Shown in pieces: positions 7,597 to 15,244 of a DNA stretch of 20,392 nucleotides. The position numbers and the translations under genes are program-made. The stretch lies in NCBI GenBank assembly GCA_031260235.1, contig JAIRKG010000010.1, forward strand, positions 1 to 20,392, in the 5' to 3' direction. Below the pieces are notes generated by a model. The model ran no database searches and was not told the origin of the DNA. It saw only the letters and a program-made list of their open reading frames with translations. The stretch is from Dysgonamonadaceae bacterium (lineage in GTDB: Bacteria; Bacteroidota; Bacteroidia; Bacteroidales; Azobacteroidaceae). Numbering within the stretch: the first letter of the stretch is position 1; each line of letters opens with the position of its first letter.

Positions 7597-9123
7597 TCAC
7601 AATTTTACTTTCTTTGATTTCCCTTTTTTCGTTTCATTATGAAACCGATCGACCGAAGTAACAACATATTTATACTTCACTTTTCCGCTGTCGTAGGGCA
7701 ACAAATAAAAAGTTTCCCGCGTGATACAAACAATTTTTGAAGGGTCTGTCAAATTGGGCTTTTCTCTGTTTTCAAATCGGTAGATAACATAATACTGCGC
7801 ATTTTCTGGATTTTCGAGGCTTCCGTTTTGTTGCCAGTGCAAAACGTAGCCGAGCGGCATCCATTCCGCTTTCAATTGTTTTACATCTTTGGGCGCTTTC
7901 TTGTGCTGATGAACATAAGCCGGAATCAATGCCGGATATTTTTGGTAATTGTATCCCAAACTGTCGGCTATGCCTTGCGTATTTTCGATGATGTTATATC
8001 CCGACCACCAGCAGTTTCCGCCGATTCCGGAGAGCGTCCTTGCCAACAGCATCTTGGCGGGCAATTGATTTCTCTGTGAATCGGTTGAATCGGCCGCTTT
8101 GACGGTACGGACAATATCTTGCCCGATATACAATTGTACATTCATTTTTTGTTCGCTCCACCAGCGGATTAATGTATCGTAATCGGCGGCAGAATGTCCT
8201 ATTTCCCAATAAAGCTGGGGAATAATATAATCTACCCAACCCTTTTGCGTCCAAAGCAAGACGTCGGCATAAAGGTTGTCGTAATTCTGTAATCCGGTGG
8301 TATTGCTTCCCGAACTGTCCGGCGTGCTTCGTTTGTTTCGGTAAATGCCGAAAGGACTAACACCAAAACGCACCCAAGGCTTGGTCAAAATAATGGTATG
8401 CTTGATTTCTGCTATCAACAGGTTTATATTGTTCCGCCGCCATTCGCCTAATTGATGCGGTTCGAATCCCTGCCCGTGCGCATACCGGTTAAAACTGTTT
8501 TCATCTTCAAACCGTTTTCCCGAAATGGGATACGGATAAAAATAGTCGTCCATGTGGATAGCGTCTACATCATAGCGGCTCACGATATCTTTAATTACGG
8601 CGCAAATGTGCTTCCTGTTTTCAGGTATGCCTGGATCGAAATAGATTTGCTTCCCATATTTAATGAACCGTTCCGGATGTTGGTAATAAATATGTTCGGG
8701 ACATAAGGTGTCGCTTTCGGAAGTTGTTACGCGGTATGGATTCAGCCATGCGTGAAATTCCATATTCCGTTTATGGGTCTCTTCAACGAGAAACGCCATT
8801 GGATCGAAATTCCCCAAAGGTGCTTTTCCCTGCGTTCCGGTCAGGTAGCGGCTCCAAGGTTCGATAGCAGAGTGATAGAAAGCGTCGGCGGCAGGACGCA
8901 CCTGGAAAATCAGGGTATTGATGTGACACGCTTGCAGACGGTCGAGCATCTGTGTGAAATATTGCTCCATTTCAGTCGGAGATATGCCTGCATATTGATT
9001 TTGATTGACTACCTGTATCCACGCACCGCGAAATTCGCGCTTCGGAGCGCCTTGCGAATAGATGAACCCGGAAAATAACAGGGAAATGTAAAGAGTAAAG
9101 AAATGTGGTTTCATAACAGGCAT
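7597..9123 (-). CDS. Secreted GHL10 (DUF187) family glycosyl hydrolase
   Basis: The 508-residue protein begins with a signal peptide (LYISLLFSGFIYSQG). A large TIM-barrel of the glycosyl-hydrolase-like GHL10 family follows, recognised by EFRGAWIQVV near the N-terminus, FQVRPAADAFY, FHAWLNPYRV, DAIHMDDYFYPYP and VDYIIPQLYWEIG. The last ~90 residues look like a fibronectin-III-like module. The E. coli relative DigH (YddW) cleaves denuded peptidoglycan glycan strands, so a periplasmic wall-remodelling role is likely; other sugars are not excluded. A second ATG at 9114 would give a more usual MKPHFF start. It begins 11 bases after the PgpH-like stop and is the last gene of the long - strand run. 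Confidence 0.88.
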   Translation of the reverse strand: MPVMKPHFFTLYISLLFSGFIYSQGAPKREFRGAWIQVVNQNQYAGISPTEMEQYFTQMLDRLQACHINTLIFQVRPAADAFYHSAIEPWSRYLTGTQGKAPLGNFDPMAFLVEETHKRNMEFHAWLNPYRVTTSESDTLCPEHIYYQHPERFIKYGKQIYFDPGIPENRKHICAVIKDIVSRYDVDAIHMDDYFYPYPISGKRFEDENSFNRYAHGQGFEPHQLGEWRRNNINLLIAEIKHTIILTKPWVRFGVSPFGIYRNKRSTPDSSGSNTTGLQNYDNLYADVLLWTQKGWVDYIIPQLYWEIGHSAADYDTLIRWWSEQKMNVQLYIGQDIVRTVKAADSTDSQRNQLPAKMLLARTLSGIGGNCWWSGYNIIENTQGIADSLGYNYQKYPALIPAYVHQHKKAPKDVKQLKAEWMPLGYVLHWQQNGSLENPENAQYYVIYRFENREKPNLTDPSKIVCITRETFYLLPYDSGKVKYKYVVTSVDRFHNETKKGKSKKVKL

Positions 9124-9134
9124 AAATTAGCGAT

Positions 9135-10538
9135 TCATTTCACAATCTCAGGATAAGTAATTCGTGAATGATAAACCGACAAAAGCCGTTTCAAGAAGAC
9201 TTGTTTGATTTCTTTGATATGCTTGAACGTCAAAGGTGCATTCTCCATCAAGCCGTCGGCAATCTGGCCGTCGACGATTTTATCAATCAGGGTGCGGAAA
9301 GAGTTTTCCGAATAGTCTGTTAGGCTTCGGGAGGCGGCTTCGACCGAATCGGCCATCATGAGGATTGCTGTTTCTTTTGTGTCGGGATTTTCGCCGGAAT
9401 AATAGGTGAATGCCGATTCGTCTACCGGTTCGTTGGGGAACTGGTTGATGAATGAATTGTAGAAATATTTTGCTTTCCCTTTGCCATGATGTGTTTTAAT
9501 GAATTGAATAATGACGGAGGGAATCGAATGTTTTTCTGCAATTTTCACGCCGTCGGGTACATGCCTGGTGATGATTCGGGCGCTTTCAACCAGGCTCAAT
9601 TCATCGTGCGGATTCCGTCCTGCCAAACGGTTTTCAACAAAGTACAGGGGGTTTTCCATTTTCCCAATATCGTGATACAGTGCGCCCGTACGAATCAATT
9701 GCGGATTAGCACCGACTTTCACGGCTGCCGCCGTTCCCAGCATCGAAACCTGTAATGAATGTTGGAAAGTTCCCGGTGCTTTTTCGGAGAGTTGCTGCAG
9801 GACAGGCAAATTAATGTCCGACAATTCAATCAGCGTAACATTGGAAATGTATCCGAAAGCCTTTTCCAGAATATAAATAAACGGATAGGCACACATCACC
9901 AACAGGAAATTTATACCGAAATAAATCAGCATACTCCAGTCCCAATTTGAAAAAACATTGCCCTGGAACAGTAATAATCCGAAATATATCAAAATATAAG
10001 TTAGAAGTATGTAAAAAGAACAGGCGATCAGTTGCCGGCGCTGTGTTAAGTCTTGCAGGGCATAAATCGTTACCATGCACGCAAATGTTTGCAGTATAAT
10101 AAATTCGAGTGGAGACTGAACCATCAGCGAGCAAATCAGGATTGTAATCGTATAGGTCGTCTGGGCTGTTCGCGAATCGAAAAAATTCCGGATTACGATA
10201 GGAATGATGGTGTATGGAATGATATATACGTTGAAAAACTCGTATGAAATGGCGATTTCCGTTAATACAACGAAAAACGTCAGTAGCAGCAGGGAAAAAA
10301 ATACGTCTTTCTTTTGGGCAAAAATTTGTTTCTGCAAATAGAAGAAATGTAAAAAGAAACAGATGACCAACCCGCCGACAAGCAGTGAAATGCCGCCGAT
10401 AATACCAAATTGCCACAGGACTGTCAAAAACTCGGAACTTTTTATATAATGAGGAAATTTACCGTCCTTTGGGAAAAGAAATATGATAACCAAGATGCTT
10501 GCAATGAAGCTTGTATATATGGGTATTTTTAATTTCAT
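9135..10538 (-). CDS. PgpH-type HDIG phosphodiesterase lacking the extracellular domain
   Basis: Residues ~240-467 are an HD phosphohydrolase domain with the metal ligands in place: GTFQHSLQVS, YHDIGKM (His289-Asp290), a His in ARIITRHVPDG, THHGKGKAKYFY, and Asp in MMADSVEAASRS. PgpH relatives hydrolyse the second messenger c-di-AMP. The first ~240 residues are membrane helices. The family is normally near 690 residues in Bacteroidales, with a first helix, a ~220-residue extracellular 7TMR-HDED domain, then the helix bundle. Here the first helix (ending FPKDGKFPHYIK) runs straight into the bundle, giving 467 residues. The 25-base gap to the rnr stop leaves no room for a longer N-terminus. The catalytic part is intact, so I expect an active enzyme without the external sensor. 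Confidence 0.9.
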   Translation of the reverse strand: MKLKIPIYTSFIASILVIIFLFPKDGKFPHYIKSSEFLTVLWQFGIIGGISLLVGGLVICFFLHFFYLQKQIFAQKKDVFFSLLLLTFFVVLTEIAISYEFFNVYIIPYTIIPIVIRNFFDSRTAQTTYTITILICSLMVQSPLEFIILQTFACMVTIYALQDLTQRRQLIACSFYILLTYILIYFGLLLFQGNVFSNWDWSMLIYFGINFLLVMCAYPFIYILEKAFGYISNVTLIELSDINLPVLQQLSEKAPGTFQHSLQVSMLGTAAAVKVGANPQLIRTGALYHDIGKMENPLYFVENRLAGRNPHDELSLVESARIITRHVPDGVKIAEKHSIPSVIIQFIKTHHGKGKAKYFYNSFINQFPNEPVDESAFTYYSGENPDTKETAILMMADSVEAASRSLTDYSENSFRTLIDKIVDGQIADGLMENAPLTFKHIKEIKQVFLKRLLSVYHSRITYPEIVK

Positions 10539-10563
10539 GATTCCTTGCTTCGCATTATTAATA

Positions 10564-12702
10564 TTATTCTACTAATGAAAAATCCAGTTGCTTACGTTCC
10601 AAATTAGCCTTTACAACTTTGATTGTCAGCGGATCGCCCAAACGATAACGGTGTTTTTTACGGGTACCGATAAGGCTATACGTCTTTTCATCATATTCGT
10701 AATAATCATCGACCAGATCACGGATAGGCACCATTCCTTCACATGCCATATCGCCTAATTCTACATACAACCCCCATTCGGTAACGCCCGAAATAACGCC
10801 GTCGAAAATCATGCCGACTTTATCCGCCATAAATTCAACCTGTTTATACTTGATGGAAGCCCGCTCGGCACTAACCGCCAGCGATTCCATGTTGGAACAG
10901 TGTTTGCAGGCTTCTTCCGTTTGCTGTTCATTGACCGAGCGTCCGCCGGAAAGATAGCGTTCCAGCAAGCGGTGAACCATCATATCGGGATACCGCCGGA
11001 TTGGCGAAGTAAAATGTGTGTAATGTGTGAAAGCCAAGCCGTAATGGCCGACATTCTGCGTTGAATAAACGGCTTTCGCCATTGAACGGATGGCTAAGGT
11101 TTCAATCATGTTCTGCTCTTTTTTCCCTTGAACCGTGTCAAGCAGGTCATTGATACTTTTTGAAATTTCCGCGTCATTGCCTTTGTCTTTCAGTTTATAA
11201 CCGAAGCGACGGATAAATTCCGCAAAATTCGACAACTTTTCAGGGATAGGCAAATCGTGAATCCGGTACACAAAAGTCTTGGCTTTCTTTGTTTTGCCAA
11301 CTTTGCCGATATGTTCCGCCACCAGGCGATTTGCCAAAAGCATAAATTCTTCAATCAGTTTGTTGGAATCTTTGGATTCTGCATAAAATATCTTCAGCGG
11401 TTTACCGTTTTCATCAACTTCAACTTTCGCTTCGTTGCGGTCGAAATTGATTGCGCCGTTTTTGAAACGTTTTTTCCGAAGAATTTTTGCCAGCCGGTTT
11501 AAAGTCAGGATTTCGTCTTTCAAATCTCCTTCTCCTGTTTCGATGATTTGCTGCGCTTCGTCGTAACTGAAACGACGGTCGGAATGGATCACCGTCCGTA
11601 CGATCCGGTAATTTTTCACTTCGGCATCGTCGGTCAGTTCCACTACCGTTGAGAAGCACAGTTTGTCTTCGTTCTGGCGAAGCGAGCAAAGACCGTTGCT
11701 CAGTTTTTCGGGGAGCATTGGAACTGTACGGTCAACCAGATAGACCGAAGTCGCCCGACTGTAAGCCTCTTCGTCGATAACGCTTCCCGGCTTCACATAG
11801 TGCGTTACGTCTGCAATGTGAATGCCTATTTCCCAATTGCCGTTTTTCAGTTTGCAAATCGACAAGGCGTCGTCGAAATCTTTGGCGTCTTTCGGGTCGA
11901 CGGTGAAAGTCGGGACTTGCCGGAAATCTTCGCGTGATTTAATATCTTCGGCAGTGATTTCCACCGGAATTTTTTCGGTGGCTTTTTCCACTTTTTCCGG
12001 ATATTTATAAGGCAATCCGAAGTTGGCCAGAATAGCGTGCATCTCGGTTTGGTTTTCTCCCGGAGCGCCGAGTACGTCAATCACTTCACCTTCCGGATTA
12101 TTTGCTTTTTCCATCCATTCGGTGATTTCTACGACTACTTTTTGCCCGTCTTTCGCGCCTTTGAGTTTGTTTTTGGGGATGAAAATATCGTTTGCCAATA
12201 TCTTGCTGTCTGTTACGGCAAAAGCGTGGCGCTTGCCGATTTCCAAAATACAAACGAAAGTATGCCGCTTTCTTTCAATGATTTCGATAACTTCAGCTTC
12301 GGGAGTGCGTCCTTTTCGTTTTGCCAGAATTTGGACTTTTACCTTGTCGCCGTCCATGGCGTGCATGGAATTTCTTTCCGCGACGAACAGCGGATTTCCG
12401 CCGTCTTCGGGAATAAACGAGTTTTTACCGTTTGAGCGGCGCTCAAATTTGCCGACGGCCAAAGTTCCCAAACTGTTTAATTTATATTTCCCATTACCGA
12501 CCGCCGTTAGAAAATCCTCTCCGGATAAATTTCCCAAAATAGCGGCCACCCGCTGGTTGTCGAGTTCCGAAGTAATGCCTATTGCCGCACTGACTTGCCT
12601 GTAATTCATTATCTCTTTTGGAGAAGCATTGAAGAGATTGGCAATGCGGCGCGTCAATTCCCCGCCGCTTAATCGCTTTCCTTTTGATTTGTTTTTTGAC
12701 AT
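10564..12702 (-). CDS. rnr: Ribonuclease R (RNase II family exoribonuclease)
   Basis: This 3'-5' exoribonuclease degrades structured RNA and takes part in rRNA/mRNA quality control. The 712 residues show an N-terminal winged-helix-like segment (about 10-70), cold-shock domains (about 80-230), the RNB catalytic domain (about 250-580) and a C-terminal S1 domain (about 625-705, ending KQLDFSLVE). Metal-binding aspartates sit in DPKDAKDFDDALS: Asp269, 275, 277 and 278, with the same spacing as the E. coli RNase R cluster. The YTHFTSPIRRYPD motif is also complete. The start is the ATG 23 bases after the rnpA stop. The neighbouring rnpA suggests a shared RNA-processing unit. Confidence 0.97.
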   Translation of the reverse strand: MSKNKSKGKRLSGGELTRRIANLFNASPKEIMNYRQVSAAIGITSELDNQRVAAILGNLSGEDFLTAVGNGKYKLNSLGTLAVGKFERRSNGKNSFIPEDGGNPLFVAERNSMHAMDGDKVKVQILAKRKGRTPEAEVIEIIERKRHTFVCILEIGKRHAFAVTDSKILANDIFIPKNKLKGAKDGQKVVVEITEWMEKANNPEGEVIDVLGAPGENQTEMHAILANFGLPYKYPEKVEKATEKIPVEITAEDIKSREDFRQVPTFTVDPKDAKDFDDALSICKLKNGNWEIGIHIADVTHYVKPGSVIDEEAYSRATSVYLVDRTVPMLPEKLSNGLCSLRQNEDKLCFSTVVELTDDAEVKNYRIVRTVIHSDRRFSYDEAQQIIETGEGDLKDEILTLNRLAKILRKKRFKNGAINFDRNEAKVEVDENGKPLKIFYAESKDSNKLIEEFMLLANRLVAEHIGKVGKTKKAKTFVYRIHDLPIPEKLSNFAEFIRRFGYKLKDKGNDAEISKSINDLLDTVQGKKEQNMIETLAIRSMAKAVYSTQNVGHYGLAFTHYTHFTSPIRRYPDMMVHRLLERYLSGGRSVNEQQTEEACKHCSNMESLAVSAERASIKYKQVEFMADKVGMIFDGVISGVTEWGLYVELGDMACEGMVPIRDLVDDYYEYDEKTYSLIGTRKKHRYRLGDPLTIKVVKANLERKQLDFSLVE

Positions 12703-12725
12703 GATTAAATTTTTTTGAGTTTATT

Positions 12726-13139
12726 TTATGAGTATTGCTTCACGAGGAATAATTTGTCCATACCATCAAGCAAAGCAGCCAAAGCCTTCACCATTGCGCT
12801 TTCAACCGTTTTCCAGTCAGGCAACTCGTTCCCGATAAACAAAAAACCTGCCAGCAGACCTGTCTCTTTTTCCTGCAAGTTTTGCAAAAGCAACTGTTTA
12901 TTCAGGCGATATGCTTCCCGAATCAACCGTTTGATTCGATTTCTGTGGACAGCACGCTTGAATTTTTTCTTTGGAACGCTAATCAAAACAGCCGCTTCCG
13001 CCCCTGAAACCGGCTGTCGATCGACATAAACCACCCGCAAAGGATAGGCGGTAAAAGAAGTCCCTTTTTCAAACAAAACAGCCATTTCCTTTTGCCTGAA
13101 AATCCGCTCTTTTTTCCGAAAAGTTTGTTTATTATTCAA
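12726..13139 (-). CDS. rnpA: Ribonuclease P protein component
   Basis: This is the protein subunit that helps RNase P RNA cut the 5' leader from precursor tRNAs. The family signature is the basic helix FKRAVHRNRIKRLIREAYRL (RNR motif), preceded by GTSFTAYPLRVVYV. The length is 137 residues. The conserved N-terminal TFRKKERI lies before the first ATG (Met19), so the start must be the upstream TTG at 13137-13139. That makes it overlap the last 8 bases of hemD, so its translation is probably coupled to hemD. The usual Bacteroidota companion yidD does not follow; rnr does. Confidence 0.95.
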   Translation of the reverse strand: MNNKQTFRKKERIFRQKEMAVLFEKGTSFTAYPLRVVYVDRQPVSGAEAAVLISVPKKKFKRAVHRNRIKRLIREAYRLNKQLLLQNLQEKETGLLAGFLFIGNELPDWKTVESAMVKALAALLDGMDKLFLVKQYS

Positions 13140-13917
13140 CGAAATCTGCCTCCTGTTTTTCTATGGGGTTCAATCCGGTTTTCAAATATTGCTCCAGGGC
13201 GGCAACCATAGAAGGGGCTTGCGGGTTCGGCGCTTCTATATCCAAACGTAACCCGGCGTCACGAGCGGTTTTGGCGGTCATTGGGCCGAATGTTCCGATA
13301 ATTGTTTTGTTCTGCTCGAAATTGGGGAAGTTTTTTAACAGGGACGCAATTCCCGACGGTGAAAAGAACAAAAGAATATCGTAATCAAAAACCTCGTCGG
13401 ACGTAAAATTGTTGCTTACGGTACGGTACATAATGGCTTTCGTATATTTTATCTTTTTACCATCCAACAGTTTAAGCAAATCTTCATTGTGAACATCCGA
13501 CACGGGAAGCAAAAAATATTCCTTATTGTTTTTGTGGATATAGGGCATCAAATCTTCGAGTTTGGAAGTGGTGGGAAAAAAAATCTTCCTTTTCCGGAAA
13601 ACAATATATTTTTGCAAATAAGCCGCAATTGATTTCGTCACACAGAAATATCTCATCTCTTCGGGTATGTTCACGCGAAATTCTTCACACAGGCGAAAAA
13701 AATGATCTATTGCCGTCTTTGCCGTAAAAATAACTGCCGTATAATCGGGAAGATTAATTTTTTGCGCACGGAATTCTTTCGCTGAAACCGGATCTACTCT
13801 TACGAAAGGTCGGAAAACAATCTCAACACCGTATTTTTTGGCAACATCATGATAGGGCGTCTTTTTCGTTTTTGGATCAGGCTGAGAAATTAGGATTTTC
13901 TTTAGATTTGCGTCCAT
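13132..13917 (-). CDS. hemD: Uroporphyrinogen-III synthase (HemD family)
   Basis: This enzyme closes hydroxymethylbilane into uroporphyrinogen III on the haem/sirohaem path. The 261-residue product has the two-lobed HemD layout. The N-terminal part is KILISQPDP...YTAVIFTAKTAIDHFF, and the C-terminal part includes DYDILLFFSPSGIASLL and TIIGTFGPMTAKTARDAGL. The family is poorly conserved, but the ISQP, FTA and FFSPSG motifs and the position after a DUF4271 gene make it convincing. I place the start at ATG 13917 (MDANLKKILISQP). A further ATG at 13995 would add 26 residues that do not resemble the family and lie wholly inside the DUF4271 gene. It overlaps DUF4271 by 16 bases and rnpA by 8. Confidence 0.9.
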   Translation of the reverse strand: MDANLKKILISQPDPKTKKTPYHDVAKKYGVEIVFRPFVRVDPVSAKEFRAQKINLPDYTAVIFTAKTAIDHFFRLCEEFRVNIPEEMRYFCVTKSIAAYLQKYIVFRKRKIFFPTTSKLEDLMPYIHKNNKEYFLLPVSDVHNEDLLKLLDGKKIKYTKAIMYRTVSNNFTSDEVFDYDILLFFSPSGIASLLKNFPNFEQNKTIIGTFGPMTAKTARDAGLRLDIEAPNPQAPSMVAALEQYLKTGLNPIEKQEADFVE

Positions 13918-14633
13918 AAAGTACCTTTTTGCATCGAAAATAAATAAACAAATCCCTTGTATAACAGGAACAAAGGTATGATTTCTTGGGCGCAAAGGTA
14001 CAAAATAAAATAAAGTAAACCCCCTTTTTCGTTAAAAAATAATACAAACTGTCTATATAACAATGCAATTTGAACAAGGATAGCGTATATCAATACGAAA
14101 TAGATACCGCAGGAATAAGTTTCTCTTGCATAAAATAAAATCAACGCCGGAAAAAATAAAACGATTCCGCTTGCGCAGATTGATGACGAAAGGGTATTTT
14201 TCCATCGCCGGTTATCTTCCTTATTGAAAAAAAGGTAAGCAATAAAAGAATATGTCAAATATTTGTAACCAATAAAAATACCCTGTAAAAGGATAGCATA
14301 TCCTAAAAAAAGATACAGTCCGGAAGGCGATTCGACAGGGAAAACGCCATTATTCACAGCGACGCAATAGATGATGGTTGAAGTCAGCAAAATGGTTTGT
14401 ATGCACAAGAGCAATATTTTGAAACCTGCGTAGTCAAACAGTTCATCGGAAGCCGTTTGATTCCTGTTTTCAAATAATTTGTTCGCCATAGCAAGCAGCA
14501 ATTTCGAATTTTTGCCGACTTGATAGATCAAAATAAAAAAGCAGGCCAGAAAGAGGATGAAACCCATATTTTGGGTTTGCACTCTTCCGGCGATTGGCTC
14601 TTCCGGCAATAATATTGTGCTGGTAAAAATCAT
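13902..14633 (-). CDS. DUF4271 family polytopic membrane protein
   Basis: This is a 243-residue protein of unknown function. About six hydrophobic segments are visible, for example around residues 24-40, 71-93, 104-125, 148-168 and 172-195, plus a last one near 205-230. Loops between them are basic or mixed. I recognise it as DUF4271, a Bacteroidota family usually encoded directly before hemD. Its start overlaps the upstream LOG stop as ATGA (14630-14633) and its end runs 16 bases into hemD. The stretch is clearly more AT-rich than its neighbours, as expected for a membrane protein. A link to haem metabolism is suggested only by context. Confidence 0.85.
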   Translation of the reverse strand: MIFTSTILLPEEPIAGRVQTQNMGFILFLACFFILIYQVGKNSKLLLAMANKLFENRNQTASDELFDYAGFKILLLCIQTILLTSTIIYCVAVNNGVFPVESPSGLYLFLGYAILLQGIFIGYKYLTYSFIAYLFFNKEDNRRWKNTLSSSICASGIVLFFPALILFYARETYSCGIYFVLIYAILVQIALLYRQFVLFFNEKGGLLYFILYLCAQEIIPLFLLYKGFVYLFSMQKGTLWTQI

Positions 14634-15187
14634 TTTTTGAATTCAAAAATCAACCGCAAAGCCTTTTCCGGCGTATTTGCCACCACCCACATATCAGGCG
14701 TTTTGTGAGGCAAAAACCCATCGGCGTCAATTTTTCCCAACATCGCTAAAAGCGGGTCGTAAAATCCGTCGGTATTCAGAATAATTACCGGATTGGGGTA
14801 TAGACCGAGTTGTTTCCATGTGATGATTTCCATCAATTCTTCCATCGTTCCGATACCGCCGGGTAAGGCGATACAGGCGTCGGATTGCTGCGCCATGAGT
14901 TGCTTGCGCGTGTGCATGTCGGGCGTTGCCGTCAATTCGCGGATGCCGGAATGAAGCCAGCCTTTGTCGATCATAAATTGCGGGATGATTCCACAGACCC
15001 GTCCGCCGTTTTCCAGAATAGCATCGGTGACGGCAGCCATCAGGCCGCTGTTTCCCGCGCCGTTGATACAGGCAATGCCGAGTGCGGCCATCCGCTCGCC
15101 CAGATCTTTGGCCGCCTCGAAATAGTGCGGCGCAATAGCGGAGCTTGAGGAGGCGTAAACGGTTATTGTATTTACATTTGTTTTCAT
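14630..15187 (-). CDS. LOG-family nucleotide 5'-monophosphate phosphoribohydrolase
   Basis: The 185-residue protein is a Rossmann-like LOG/TIGR00730 enzyme that releases a free base from (cytokinin-type) nucleoside 5'-monophosphates. Signature elements are YASSSS near the start, GAGNSGLMAAV (a variant of GGGxxGLMG), MHTRKQLM with the catalytic Arg, and PGGIGTMEEL (PGGxGTxxE with the catalytic Glu). The length is normal. Despite the old 'lysine decarboxylase' label, no such activity is expected. It starts 57 bases after the fused carAB gene and overlaps DUF4271 by four bases. The physiological substrate in Bacteroidota is not known; a nucleotide-salvage or quality-control role would fit its pyrimidine-pathway neighbour. 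Confidence 0.92.
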   Translation of the reverse strand: MKTNVNTITVYASSSSAIAPHYFEAAKDLGERMAALGIACINGAGNSGLMAAVTDAILENGGRVCGIIPQFMIDKGWLHSGIRELTATPDMHTRKQLMAQQSDACIALPGGIGTMEELMEIITWKQLGLYPNPVIILNTDGFYDPLLAMLGKIDADGFLPHKTPDMWVVANTPEKALRLIFEFKK

Positions 15188-15208
15188 AATCAGAGCATAA
15201 TATACATC

Positions 15209-15219
15209 GGGACTGTCCC
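15209..15219. repeat. Palindrome GGGACTGTCCC between carAB and LOG
   Basis: This is a perfect 11-base dyad (GGGAC-T-GTCCC) in the 57-base space between the fused carAB stop and the LOG start. It could be an operator, a processing hairpin or part of a dispersed repeat. There is no T-run, so it is not an intrinsic terminator. Confidence 0.4.
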
Positions 15220-15244
15220 CGCAACCTTATTTTCAATTCTTCAT

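Noticed and set aside
13918..13995. 26-residue N-terminal extension of HemD
   Set aside because: It lies inside the DUF4271 gene and does not resemble HemD. The ATG at 13917 gives the normal N-terminus.
13971..14000. Two TACCTTTG boxes on the minus strand before hemD
   Set aside because: Both fall within DUF4271 coding sequence (one encodes Ile-Pro-Leu), they have no -33 partner at the right distance, and hemD is already coupled by overlap. An internal promoter is possible but unsupported.
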